Shown piece after piece: positions 34,851 through 44,107 of a stretch of DNA of 64,000 nucleotides. The position numbers and the translations under genes were made by a program. Origin of the DNA: Gloeobacter morelensis MG652769 (GTDB lineage Bacteria; Cyanobacteriota; Cyanobacteriia; Gloeobacterales; Gloeobacteraceae). The notes below the pieces were generated by a model. It made no database searches. It saw only the letters and a list, made by a program, of their open reading frames with translations, and was not told where the DNA came from. Within the stretch, counting starts at the first letter, position 1; each line of letters opens with the position of its first letter. The stretch covers positions 3,534,001-3,598,000 of the forward strand of contig NZ_CP063845.1 in NCBI RefSeq assembly GCF_021018745.1, given 5' to 3'.

Positions 34851-35516
34851 ATGATCTCCTCCGAAGAGATGCCGTTCTGGCCGATGGCGCAGAGGCTTCC
34901 CGACTCGGACGAACTGCCGGTGGATAACGAGTTGCAGGAGCAGGTGGCCGCTTTTTTGCGCCGTGTGCTTTGTGCTGTGTGGAGTGAGCGTCAGGACTGG
35001 TTTTTTGGTGTCGATATGGGTATCTATTTTGCCCCCGATGCGCCGCCTATTATGCCGGACGGTTTCTTGAGTCTTGGGGTCGAACGGTTTCGCGAGGAAG
35101 ACGGCCGCATCAGTTATGTGCTGTGGCAGGAGCACTGGGTTGTACCGGTCTTGGCCCTGGAAGTGGTCTCCCAGACTTACCGGGGCGAGTACGAAAGTAA
35201 GTTGCAAGATTACGCGCGGTTGGGTCTGCTTTACTACGTGGTCTACAACCCTCGGCGCAAACGGCGGCGTGCTCCGCTCGAAGTCTACAAGCTGATCGCA
35301 GGGAACTACGTTCTGCAGACCGGTGAGCCGGTGTGGATGCCCGAAATTGGCCTCGGTATCGGCCGCGCTCGCGGCACCTGCGACGGCTGGCAGCGCGAGT
35401 GGCTCTACTGGTTCGATGCCCAGAACAACTGCCTGATGGGAAGCGATGAGCAGCTTGAACGCCTGCGCGCTTTCTTGCTTTCCCAAGGCTTTGACCCAGA
35501 CAGCCTGCCAAGTTAG
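34851..35516 (+). CDS. Uma2-family protein, copy D
   Basis: A 221-residue Uma2-family protein, like copy C in the longer subfamily. Blocks are FGVDMGIYFAPDAPPIMPDGF (active-site Asp), VLALEVVSQTYRGEYESKLQDYARLGLLYYVV (Glu plus later Lys) and the tail ending SQGFDPDSLPS. It carries no signal peptide and stands alone between the dehydrogenase terminator and the TIGR03032 gene. The role of Uma2 proteins is unknown. Confidence 0.87.
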   Translation: MISSEEMPFWPMAQRLPDSDELPVDNELQEQVAAFLRRVLCAVWSERQDWFFGVDMGIYFAPDAPPIMPDGFLSLGVERFREEDGRISYVLWQEHWVVPVLALEVVSQTYRGEYESKLQDYARLGLLYYVVYNPRRKRRRAPLEVYKLIAGNYVLQTGEPVWMPEIGLGIGRARGTCDGWQREWLYWFDAQNNCLMGSDEQLERLRAFLLSQGFDPDSLPS

Positions 35517-35642
35517 CGGGGTGATAGGCAGTTTTTCTCGTTTTTTTGTTGGCTTCCCCTTGCGCGCACGGTAGCTCGGAGTACTCTCAGTGAAGGCTGC
35601 ATATCCAACAACCACTTCCCTTCGGCACTCCATAGATTCACT

Positions 35643-36722
35643 ATGACCACAAGCAATACGAACACCGCCAACACCGCCGATGCCGCCAACGCCAGTGCCG
35701 GTGAGGCTCCAGTCACCTTCGTCCATTCCCCGAGTTTTGCAGAATTGCTCGACCGGCTCGGCGTCACCCTGGCCCTCACCACCTACCAGGCGGGCAAGCT
35801 CTGTTTTATCAGTACTTATCAAAACCGATTGCGCCTGTTGATGCGCACCTACAACAAGGCGATGGGCCTGTTCCCCCACGATCAGGGCATGGTGCTCGCC
35901 ACGCGCAACCAGATCTGGTCGTTTGTCAAAGCCCCCCAACTGCTCGCCGCTCACTATCCCGACCGTGACTACGACAATCTCTACTTGCCGCAGTGCTCGT
36001 TTGTGACCGGCGATGTCGCCGCCCACGACGTGTTTTTGGTGGACGGCGAAATTCATCTGGTCAATACGCTGTTTTCTTGTCTGGCGCGCGTCAGCCAGAC
36101 CCGCAGCTTTGTGCCTACCTGGAAACCCAGCTTTATCAGCCGTCTGGCGCCGGAGGACCGCTGCCACTTCAACAGCGTCGCCCTTGATAGCGGCAAACCG
36201 CGCTATGCCGTCGCCTTGGGGGCAACCGACTACGCCGCCGGTTGGCGGGCCGACAAAAATAACGGCGGCTGCGCCATCGATATTGCGAGCAACGAGGTGA
36301 TTTACAAGGGATTTGCCATGCCCCACTCGCCCAGGCTCTACCAGCGCCAACTATGGGTGCTCAACTCCGGGCGGGGGGAACTGGGTACCCTCGATGTCCA
36401 GGCGGGCAAATGGCAGTCGATTGTGCAGTTGCCGGGTTTTTTGCGGGGTCTGGGCATCTGGGGCTGGTACGCCTTCGTCGGTCTATCGAAAGTGCGCGAG
36501 AAGGCCACTTTCGGCGGCACGCCCATCGACAACAGCGGCAGCCTCCAGTGCGGCGTGCAGGTGGTCAATCTCAAGACGGGCACCGTCGAAGCCTGGCTCA
36601 CCTTCGACACCGGTATCGAAGAAATCTACGACGTGCAGCTCATCAACGGCTGCCGCCACCCGTTCGTCCTCGGCTTCCAAAAAGAGGACATCAACCGGGT
36701 CTTCAACTACCAGAACCTGTGA
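35643..36722 (+). CDS. TIGR03032 family protein
   Basis: A 359-residue protein of the TIGR03032 family, found in cyanobacteria and proteobacteria and of unknown function. Family phrases include LALTTYQAGKLCFIS, LPHDQGM-like FPHDQGMVLATRNQIW, CHFNSVAL and GATDYAAGWRADKNNGGCAIDI. The repeated strand pattern suggests a beta-propeller. The first 20 residues are Asn/Ala/Thr-rich low complexity (NTNTANTADAANAS). No signal peptide is evident. Confidence 0.85.
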   Translation: MTTSNTNTANTADAANASAGEAPVTFVHSPSFAELLDRLGVTLALTTYQAGKLCFISTYQNRLRLLMRTYNKAMGLFPHDQGMVLATRNQIWSFVKAPQLLAAHYPDRDYDNLYLPQCSFVTGDVAAHDVFLVDGEIHLVNTLFSCLARVSQTRSFVPTWKPSFISRLAPEDRCHFNSVALDSGKPRYAVALGATDYAAGWRADKNNGGCAIDIASNEVIYKGFAMPHSPRLYQRQLWVLNSGRGELGTLDVQAGKWQSIVQLPGFLRGLGIWGWYAFVGLSKVREKATFGGTPIDNSGSLQCGVQVVNLKTGTVEAWLTFDTGIEEIYDVQLINGCRHPFVLGFQKEDINRVFNYQNL

Positions 36723-36723
36723 G

Positions 36724-36760
36724 GAGGTGTCAGGTGTCAGTAAATCTCCCCTGACACCTC
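36724..36760. repeat. 10-bp inverted repeat between convergent genes
   Basis: GAGGTGTCAG (36724-36733) and CTGACACCTC (36751-36760) pair perfectly around 17 bases. The left arm starts three bases after the TIGR03032 gene, which converges on chlH, so it could work as a bidirectional terminator, though T-tracts are weak. The core GGTGTCAGGTG also occurs at 49041-49051. Confidence 0.7.
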
Positions 36761-36828
36761 TTCTGTCTAAAGATCCGAACAATCCAGAAAATAGAGCAAT
36801 GACCACCCCCTGGATTGTTGGTTGCCGT

Positions 36829-39800
36829 CTACAGCAGCGGCGGGCGTTGTAGGGGCGGCAGGTTAACTCCCTCGATGTCGTCTTCGAGATCCTGGTACAG
36901 CTCCTGCAATCGGTCGAGTTGTTCCGGAGTGGTCTGCCAGTAACCGCGGCCGTTCGCTTCGAGCAGCACGCCCACCATCTTGCGGTAGGCGTGGGGGTTG
37001 AGCTTTTTGAGGCGCTCGGCCATCTGAGCGTCGTTCATGTAGATGTCGGCGGTCTCGTCGTAGACCCAGCCGTCCACGGCGTGGGCGGTGGCCGACCAGC
37101 CGAAGGTGTGGGTGAGGCGAAACTGGATTTCGCGCACACCCTCGAAGCCGTGCTTGAGCATGCCCTCGTACCACTTGGGGTTGAGCATCTTGGTGCGCGA
37201 ATCGAGGCGGACCATCTCCTCGATGCTGCGGATACGCGCCTGGGCGGCGGTGGTGTCGGCCATGTAGACCGAGGGCCGCTTGCCGCGCATCTTCTCGACC
37301 ACGCCGGTCACCGCCCCGAGGTAGTCGAAGTAGTGATCGACGTCGGTGATGCTCGTCTCGTTAGAGTCAAGGTTCTGAAAGGCGGTATCGACCGTCTTGA
37401 GGGCCGCTTCGTAAATTTCGCGCTGCTGCTCGTTGTTCAATTCGGAGCCGAAGGCGTAAGACTTGCGGCTCAGGTACATCTCGTGCAGCTGCTCTTCGCT
37501 CTCCCAGGCGCCGGTCTCCACCGCGAAGTTGACGTTGGCGGCGTAGGATCCCGAGGCGTTGGAGAAGACGCGGGTGGCCGCCTTGCGGGGGCTAATGCCA
37601 AGCGCTGCCGCCTGATCGAGGGCGTGCTTGCGCACGTAGTTCAAATTGAGCGGCTCGTCGAGTTCAGCGACCGTTTTGACCGCCATGTCGATCAGTTCCA
37701 TCTGGTTGGGGAACAAATCGCGGAATATTCCTGAGCAGGTGACGACCACGTCGATGCGGGGCCGACCGAGTTCTTCGATCGGGATTATCTTGATGCAGTT
37801 CATGCGGCCAATCGAATCGGGGGCGGGCAGCACGCCGATCATGGCCAGAATCTGCGCCAGGGCCTCGCCGTAGGTCTTGATGTTGTCGGTGCCCCAGAGG
37901 ACCGTCGCGATCGTTTCGGGCCAGGCGCCGTTATTCTCGGCGCGGTGGCGGGCCAGCATGCGGTCTACGACAATCTGGGCGGATTTGACCGCCGCCGCCG
38001 TCGGGATCGACTGCGGGTCGAGGGCATGGATGTTGCGGCCGGTGGGCAGCACGATCGGGTTGCGCACGGTGTCGCCGCCGGGACCTGGCAGGGTGAACTC
38101 GCCTTCGAGCGCCTTGACCAGAGCGCCCAGTTCGTTGTCGGCCACAATGCGCTCCAGCACTTCTTCAAGAAAGGCAAACAGCGGCTTGAGCTGTTTGGCA
38201 TCGAGTACGAAGCCATGGCCCTTGAGGGCTTCCACCCACGGTTCGGTGGTGCCCATGTTGAAGAAATTGAGTAGCGACACGCGCGAGACGCGCCCGCCCG
38301 CGTCGGTCTGGGCGTCCACCAGCGAGCGCACGGCGGCCTTGGCGGCGGTCTTGATTGCCCGCAGCCGGTCGAGCGACTCGATCCCGCCGGTCTCAGCGTC
38401 GCGCTGGAGCGCTTCGATGTCCCAGCCACGGGCAGTGGCGAGCATCCGGTCGAGACCTTCCATGTCTTTTTCGGGGCGGTCGAAGCTTGCTACCCCCACC
38501 AGCGTATCGATAGCCTCGGTGGCGGTGGGGGGAGTGCCTACGACGTGCAGGTCGCAGGGCACCAGCCGGTCTTCGATTTCCATCAAGAAGCGGTAGATCA
38601 GGCCCACAAAAGCGTCGCGCGCGTCCAGGCTGCCCAGTGCGGGAATGGCCACGTCCTTATCGAGGTTGACTTGGCGCACCTTCTCGGCGATGGTCTCGCA
38701 GATGGTCACGCCGCGCTCGCTCTCGCGCAGTTGCTTGTAGGAGGCCACCAGTTCCTGCAGTTCCTTGAGGCCCTTGTAAAGTCCGGCGTTCTCGGCAGGT
38801 GGGGTGAGGTAGCTGATGATCGAGGCGTAGGAGCGGCGCTTGGCGATCGTCGCTTCGCTCGGATTGTTGACCGAGTAGTAGTACAGATTGGGCAGCGTGC
38901 CGATGAGCCGGTCGGGGTAGCAGTTGCCGGACATGCCCATCTGCTTGCCGGGCATAAACTCCAGCGCCCCATGGGTGCCGAAGTGGAGCACCGCGTCCGC
39001 CCCCCAAACTTTTTCGATATAGGTGTAGTAGGCGGCAAAGCCGTGGTGGGGCGAGCAGGACTTGGAGAACATCAGGCGCATCGGGTCGCCTTCGTAGCCG
39101 AACGAGGGCTGCACGCCGATGAACAAATTGCCGTAGTGCTTGCCGTAGACCACCAGGTTGGTGCCGTCGTTGTTAAAAGGCCCCGGCGCCGGTCCCCAGT
39201 TCGCCTCCAGCCGGTCGCTAAAGGGGGTGAGCGCTTCGTACTCGGCCACACTCAATTTGGCTGCGACGTTGATGTCGCTGGAGCGAATCTGGGCGCTTAC
39301 GTCGTGGAGCACTTCCATCAACAGCGCCTGCGGGTCGGCGGGCAGCCCCTCGACGTCGTAGCCGTTGTCGCCCAACAGGCGCATGACGTTGTAGATCGAA
39401 GCGAACACGTCCAGGTAGGCGGCAGTGCCGACGTTTCCCTTGTCCGGCGGGAAGGAGAAGACCGTGATCGCTACCTTTTTGGCCAACCGGGGCTTCTTGC
39501 GCAGGTTCGCCCACTTGAGGGCGCGGGCCGCCACCAGTTCAATGCGGTCGGCCATCGGCATCGCCTTACCCGTAGCCCCGTCGCGGCCGGAAAGAATAAT
39601 CGGCTCGATGGCCCCGTCCAATTCCGGCAGGGCCACCTGCAGGGCGACTTGCACCGGGTGCAGACCCAGATCGGAGTTTTCCCATTGCTCGGTGGTCTGG
39701 AAGACCAGGGGCAGCGAGACCATGTAGGGGCGGTTGAGCTTTTTCATCGCGGCGATCGCCGCTTCCGGGTCGTTCTTGGCCGGACCGCCCACCAGCGAAA

Positions 39801-40812
39801 AACCGGTCAGCGACACGACCGCGTCCACTAGCGGCTGGTTGTTGATGGGGTTGTAGAAGTACTTCTCGACCGGCTTGGAGCAGTCGAGCCCCCCGGCAAA
39901 AATCGGGATGATCCGCGCCCCGCGCGATTCGAGTTCTTCGACCATCGCCACGTAGTGGCCGTCGTCGCCGGTCACCAGGTGGGTGCGCTGCAAAATCAGG
40001 CCGACGGTGGGTGCCAGCGGATCGCGCAACTCCTCGCTCACCTCGCGGCGGTTGTTGTACCAGGTCAGGTACTCGCGGATGTCCTCGAACATCTTGGGGG
40101 CGAGCGGGTGCCAGATGCCCAGATCGGGATACTCGATGGGCGGCTTGAATTCGAGCTTGCGCAGGTTCGGAAAGTAGTGATGCGAGAGCATCAGCAGCAA
40201 GTTGGCCATGTTGTCGGCGGAGCCCCCCAGCCAGTACTGGTAGCTGAGCATGAAGTTGCGGGCGTCCTGGGCCTTCTCCATGGGCAGGTACTTGAGAATC
40301 TTGGGCAGCGTCTGGACCATCTTGAGCATGCCTTCCTGGAAGCTGCCGCCTTTGTTATTCTCCTTGCGCTTGCGCATGAAGGAGGCGATGGCGCTCTTGG
40401 ACTGGCCCATGTTGGCCATCGAAAACGAACCCACCTTCGAGAGGCGCATCACCTGCGGCATGCACGGGAAGATCACCGAGGCTTTGAGCTTGCCAATGTG
40501 CGGGCGCACCCCCGCCACAATCTTGTTGGCCAGATCCTCGATGAAGATCATCGAGGCAAAGAAAACGTCCGCCTGGGCAACATCGGCGCAAAATTCGGCG
40601 TAGCGCTCCGCTTCGCGCAGATCCTCGATGAGGTAGCCTTTGACTTCGACCGCAAGCACCGGGTTGGTCTGGTTGATGAGCTCGGCTCCCGCCGCCACCG
40701 CGCTCTGGTATTGGGGTTCAAGCACCACGTAGACAAGCTTCAGAAGTGTGCGACCGTTCAAGCTCTGAGGAACAATGCGGGCGAGCGATGGCGTGGGAAG
40801 ATGGGCGAGCAT
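36829..40812 (-). CDS. chlH: Magnesium chelatase subunit H
   Basis: A 1327-residue ChlH, the porphyrin-binding catalytic subunit that inserts Mg2+ into protoporphyrin IX with ChlD and ChlI at the start of the chlorophyll branch. It shows the family N-terminal block (AGAELINQTNPVLAVEVKGYL) and central stretches such as SCSPHHGFAAYYTYIEKVWGADAVLHFGTHGALEFMPGKQMG. Near the C-terminus FGWSATAHAVDGWVYDETAD is followed by LEANGRGYWQTT. Length matches cyanobacterial ChlH. ATG 40812 is chosen where homology begins (MLAHLP); an earlier ATG at 40857 is possible. Neither chlD nor chlI is in the window. Confidence 0.95.
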   Translation of the reverse strand: MLAHLPTPSLARIVPQSLNGRTLLKLVYVVLEPQYQSAVAAGAELINQTNPVLAVEVKGYLIEDLREAERYAEFCADVAQADVFFASMIFIEDLANKIVAGVRPHIGKLKASVIFPCMPQVMRLSKVGSFSMANMGQSKSAIASFMRKRKENNKGGSFQEGMLKMVQTLPKILKYLPMEKAQDARNFMLSYQYWLGGSADNMANLLLMLSHHYFPNLRKLEFKPPIEYPDLGIWHPLAPKMFEDIREYLTWYNNRREVSEELRDPLAPTVGLILQRTHLVTGDDGHYVAMVEELESRGARIIPIFAGGLDCSKPVEKYFYNPINNQPLVDAVVSLTGFSLVGGPAKNDPEAAIAAMKKLNRPYMVSLPLVFQTTEQWENSDLGLHPVQVALQVALPELDGAIEPIILSGRDGATGKAMPMADRIELVAARALKWANLRKKPRLAKKVAITVFSFPPDKGNVGTAAYLDVFASIYNVMRLLGDNGYDVEGLPADPQALLMEVLHDVSAQIRSSDINVAAKLSVAEYEALTPFSDRLEANWGPAPGPFNNDGTNLVVYGKHYGNLFIGVQPSFGYEGDPMRLMFSKSCSPHHGFAAYYTYIEKVWGADAVLHFGTHGALEFMPGKQMGMSGNCYPDRLIGTLPNLYYYSVNNPSEATIAKRRSYASIISYLTPPAENAGLYKGLKELQELVASYKQLRESERGVTICETIAEKVRQVNLDKDVAIPALGSLDARDAFVGLIYRFLMEIEDRLVPCDLHVVGTPPTATEAIDTLVGVASFDRPEKDMEGLDRMLATARGWDIEALQRDAETGGIESLDRLRAIKTAAKAAVRSLVDAQTDAGGRVSRVSLLNFFNMGTTEPWVEALKGHGFVLDAKQLKPLFAFLEEVLERIVADNELGALVKALEGEFTLPGPGGDTVRNPIVLPTGRNIHALDPQSIPTAAAVKSAQIVVDRMLARHRAENNGAWPETIATVLWGTDNIKTYGEALAQILAMIGVLPAPDSIGRMNCIKIIPIEELGRPRIDVVVTCSGIFRDLFPNQMELIDMAVKTVAELDEPLNLNYVRKHALDQAAALGISPRKAATRVFSNASGSYAANVNFAVETGAWESEEQLHEMYLSRKSYAFGSELNNEQQREIYEAALKTVDTAFQNLDSNETSITDVDHYFDYLGAVTGVVEKMRGKRPSVYMADTTAAQARIRSIEEMVRLDSRTKMLNPKWYEGMLKHGFEGVREIQFRLTHTFGWSATAHAVDGWVYDETADIYMNDAQMAERLKKLNPHAYRKMVGVLLEANGRGYWQTTPEQLDRLQELYQDLEDDIEGVNLPPLQRPPLL

Positions 40813-41335
40813 AGGCTGCACGTATCCTTTCACGAGATGTGATGACCTGCCAGTCAATAGCGCATCCTACACCCATATGGGATGGAGAGCGAGATGCACC
40901 GCACCCAGTCGGGCGTCTGGGTACATAAATCATGCAGGATCGTCCTTCTCCAGACGGGAAAAGCCCGGCATTGTGTAAAGATTCTTCATCAAGTTTGATA
41001 AGAGACACTCATGGGCACGCCACAAGCCCCCAGAAAGCTCCGGGGCGCTTTGAGCAAAGTGCAGGTACTTGTACTAAGTCAAGCCGTGCGGCTTCGGCCC
41101 GCAGCCCTCGGGAAAGAAATGTTTAGAATGAAAACTTTTGCCTGCGAACAGGGGCGGCGGCGGTACTGGAGAAAAGCGGCGGACGGGGCCGAAACCCGTC
41201 AAATTCTGTTACATTACATTGCAGTACTCGCGCGGGCGGTCATCAGCGAGCGATCCCGGGAGTCACTCTCGAAACGTGGGCTTGGGGCGTCCCGAGATCC
41301 GCCTTGCGAGGGGTGAACGTTCAGTAGGAGCCCGC
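40813..41335. other. Intergenic region between divergent chlH and desA, with a short palindrome
   Basis: About 520 bp that must hold both promoters. A 10-bp palindrome CCCATATGGG lies at 40872-40881, about 60 bases before the chlH start. An AT-rich run (TTACATTACATT near 41208) may contain the desA promoter. Open frames through this region lack ribosome-binding sites and look like shadows. Confidence 0.45.
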
Positions 41336-42394
41336 ATGGTACAGCGACAGAGCTTCGAGGGGACAGGCCGCGACCTGAACCGTCAACGGATTGCCGCCCT
41401 GGAAAAACAGGCTTCCCTCGGCGATGTCATCCAGACCATTCCCAAGGAATGTTTTCGGATCAGCCCGGCGAAAGCCTGGGGAGGGTTGATTGTCAATGTC
41501 CTGCTTGTCGCCCTGGGCTACGCGGCTCTTGCGCTCAACCCCTGGTGGTGGCTGTTGCCACCTCTGTGGATCTTCACCGGTACGGCGCTTACGGGCTTTT
41601 TTGTGATCGCCCACGACTGCGGCCACCGCAGCTTCTCGACGCGGCGGCGCATCAACGACATCGTCGGGCACTTGATGCTCTTGCCGTTGCTTTATCCGTT
41701 TCACGGCTGGCGGATCAAGCATAACCAGCACCACGCCTTCACCAACCAGATCGAAATGGACAACGCCTGGCGGCCGATGTCGGTAGCTGAGTACCGCGCC
41801 CTTGCGCCGGGGGTGCGCGCCGGCTACCGCTTCGCCCGCGGTCTGGGTTGGTGGTTCGCTTCGGCGGTCCACCAGATCAATTTGCACTTCAATCCGTCGC
41901 TATTCAAGCCTAAGGACAGAGCGGACATCCGGCTTTCGGCCGGGGTGGTGATTGCCTTTGCCTGCGTGTTGTTCCTGGCTCTGTTGTGGATAGGCGGTCC
42001 CTGGGCGGTGATCCAGTTCTGGTTGATGCCCTGGCTTGTCTATCACTTCTGGATGAGCACTTTTACACTCGTGCACCACACCCATCCGGACATTCCTTTT
42101 TATCCCGCCAGCACCTGGACGCCGGTGACCGCGCAGCTTTTTTCGACGATCCACTGTGCATACCCAGCCTGGGTCGAATTTCTCTGCCACGATATCAACG
42201 TCCACATCCCCCACCACATCTCGACGGCGATCCCAAGCTACAGCCTCAGAAAAGCGCACGCCGCCCTCAAGACCCACTGGGCGGACTACATGCACGAGAC
42301 CGAGTTTTCCTGGTCGCTGATGCGTTCGATCACCCGCGACTGCCACCTGCGCGACGAAACGGGCTACTACCTGCCCTGCCGAGAAGTAGATTAA
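41336..42394 (+). CDS. desA: Acyl-lipid delta-12 fatty acid desaturase, DesA type
   Basis: A 352-residue membrane desaturase. The three His boxes are present: HDCGH (93-97), HNQHH (129-133) and HIPHH near 300; they bind the di-iron centre. The phrase LLPLLYPFHGWRIKHNQHH and the following DNAWRP match cyanobacterial DesA, which puts a double bond at position 12 of oleoyl lipids with ferredoxin as donor. Four hydrophobic helices lie around them. The start is firm at ATG 41336, preceded by TAGGAG. Regiospecificity is inferred. Confidence 0.9.
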   Translation: MVQRQSFEGTGRDLNRQRIAALEKQASLGDVIQTIPKECFRISPAKAWGGLIVNVLLVALGYAALALNPWWWLLPPLWIFTGTALTGFFVIAHDCGHRSFSTRRRINDIVGHLMLLPLLYPFHGWRIKHNQHHAFTNQIEMDNAWRPMSVAEYRALAPGVRAGYRFARGLGWWFASAVHQINLHFNPSLFKPKDRADIRLSAGVVIAFACVLFLALLWIGGPWAVIQFWLMPWLVYHFWMSTFTLVHHTHPDIPFYPASTWTPVTAQLFSTIHCAYPAWVEFLCHDINVHIPHHISTAIPSYSLRKAHAALKTHWADYMHETEFSWSLMRSITRDCHLRDETGYYLPCREVD

Positions 42395-42809
42395 GCTCAC
42401 CTACGAGCCAGCACCTTCGCTGATTCTGTCAAACTGGGTGCAATGACCGCTGCAACGCGCCTGCTGGAGGGCTTTGCGGTCATGGCTACCCAAAGAGAGC
42501 TCCATAGTACGATCTCTTTAGGTAGATCGATACTGCACTGCTCCGCTTATCAACTCTTGTTCGCAGATGTCCGAACTTTTGAATGCTTCAAAAGCTTGCA
42601 ACTCGGATTAATTTCCGACGCGACCCGCGGGCAGCCCTATCACGCCATGACGGACAAGTCGGAGGCCCAACACCGCGTCGATGGGATTCCCGAACAGGAC
42701 CACTGACCGCCAAAGGAGAGAAGCGCCGTAGACAGCCACCCACTTCGCAGGTGGGATTGATGTGCACCAGGAAAAACGCGGTAGGATAGCGAAGTATCCA
42801 GGACTACAT
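42395..42809. other. Intergenic region with an 8-bp inverted repeat and a GC hairpin
   Basis: No convincing gene is seen in these 415 bp. CTTTTGAA (42576-42583) and TTCAAAAG (42587-42594) form a perfect stem with a 3-base loop. A CCCACTT...AGGTGGG hairpin lies at about 42740-42756, just before the aminotransferase gene. A small structured RNA is possible but I cannot assign a family. Confidence 0.45.
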
Positions 42810-43982
42810 ATGCGTTTGGCAACCCGGCTGGAGAAGCTCCAGTCCAACGTGTTTAGCTTGATGGACGAGGCCAAGGCCAGAGCCCGCAAAGCCGGCCTCG
42901 ACGTGGTGGACCTCTCGCTCGGTTCGTCGGATCTCTCCCCCCCGGCCCATGCCCTGGAGCGCATCCGCGAGTCGATTCTCGATCCGACCTCCCACGGTTA
43001 TTTGCTCTTTCAGGGCACCCGCTCCTTCCGCGAAGCTTGCGCCGAGTGGTACGAACGCCGCTACGGTCTGGCGCTCGACCCGGAGACCGAAATTCTGCCG
43101 CTCATCGGTTCACAGGAAGGCACCGCCCACATCCCGCTTGCGGTGCTCGATCCGGGTGATGTGGCGCTATTGATGGATCCGGGTTATCCGTCCCACGAGG
43201 GGGGAGTGCACCTGGCGGGCGGGCAAATCTATCCGCTGGCGCTCAGGCCCGAGACGGGCTATCTGCCGCAACTGGAGCAGATTCCCGAGGAAGTGCTCGA
43301 GCGTAGCCGCCTGCTGGTACTCAGCTATCCCCACAACCCCACCGCCGCCACGGCGACCCTTGGCTACTTCGAGCGGGCAGTCGCCTTTTGCCGCGCCCAC
43401 GACATCGTCCTGGTCCACGATTTTCCCTACGCTGACTTTCACCTGTCCGGCGAGCAGCCGCCCTCGATTTTGCAGGCCGACCGCAGGCGGGAGGTGGCGA
43501 TCGAATTTTTCAGCCTCTCCAAATCGTTTCACATGGGGGGTTTTCGCATCGGTTTTGCCCTCGGCAGCCGCGATTTGGTGGCCGCCCTGCGCCAGGTGAA
43601 GGCGAGCATCGACTTCAACCAGTACCGCGGCATCTTAGACGGAGCCGAAGCGGCCCTGCGCGGTCCCCAGGACTATGTGCGCGAGGCGGTAAGCATCTTT
43701 CGTTCCCGGCGCGACCGGGCGGTGGCGGCCCTGGCCGAAGCCGGCTGGCAGGTACCCTCCCCCGAGGCGACGATGTACCTGTGGGCGGCACTGCCCGAGT
43801 GCTGGCAGGGGTCGTCAGTGGAATTTTGCATCCGCCTGGTAGAGCAGACAGGCGTAGCCCTCGCCCCCGGCTCCGGGTTCGGTTCCTCCGGTGAAGGCTA
43901 CGTGCGCTTCGCGCTGGTGCGCTCGGAGGACGTGCTCGAACGGGCGATTGCGCAGATTGCCGGGTTTTTGCAGAGAAGCTGA
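42810..43982 (+). CDS. Aminotransferase class I/II, LL-diaminopimelate aminotransferase-like
   Basis: A 390-residue fold-type I PLP enzyme. It shows DLSLGSSDLSPP, GSQEGTAHIPLA, SYPHNPTAA, HDFPYADF (PLP Asp) and the Schiff-base Lys in SLSKSFHMGGFRIGFA; the terminal Arg is in YVRFAL. These match the DapL family, which makes LL-diaminopimelate for lysine and peptidoglycan directly from tetrahydrodipicolinate, and the neighbouring AlaC-like aminotransferases. I cannot separate the two by eye. Start at ATG 42810; longer starts lack support. Confidence 0.85.
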   Translation: MRLATRLEKLQSNVFSLMDEAKARARKAGLDVVDLSLGSSDLSPPAHALERIRESILDPTSHGYLLFQGTRSFREACAEWYERRYGLALDPETEILPLIGSQEGTAHIPLAVLDPGDVALLMDPGYPSHEGGVHLAGGQIYPLALRPETGYLPQLEQIPEEVLERSRLLVLSYPHNPTAATATLGYFERAVAFCRAHDIVLVHDFPYADFHLSGEQPPSILQADRRREVAIEFFSLSKSFHMGGFRIGFALGSRDLVAALRQVKASIDFNQYRGILDGAEAALRGPQDYVREAVSIFRSRRDRAVAALAEAGWQVPSPEATMYLWAALPECWQGSSVEFCIRLVEQTGVALAPGSGFGSSGEGYVRFALVRSEDVLERAIAQIAGFLQRS

Positions 43983-44107
43983 GCGGGCGATGAGCCACCC
44001 TGCTGCCAAATCCTCCAGCCGCAGAGCGGCCAAAAAGATTGTGTTCGATGCAAACCTTGCCGCTTCACCCGGATTCGATACGCTACCGAATAGCGGCCCA
44101 GCCGCCA

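Noticed and set aside
42443-42706. 87-residue plus-strand frame before the aminotransferase gene
   Set aside because: No ribosome-binding site, no recognisable family, and unusual composition.
42720-42760. Possible 6S or other structured RNA
   Set aside because: The hairpin is good but I cannot match it to a known RNA family by eye; a covariance-model search would decide.
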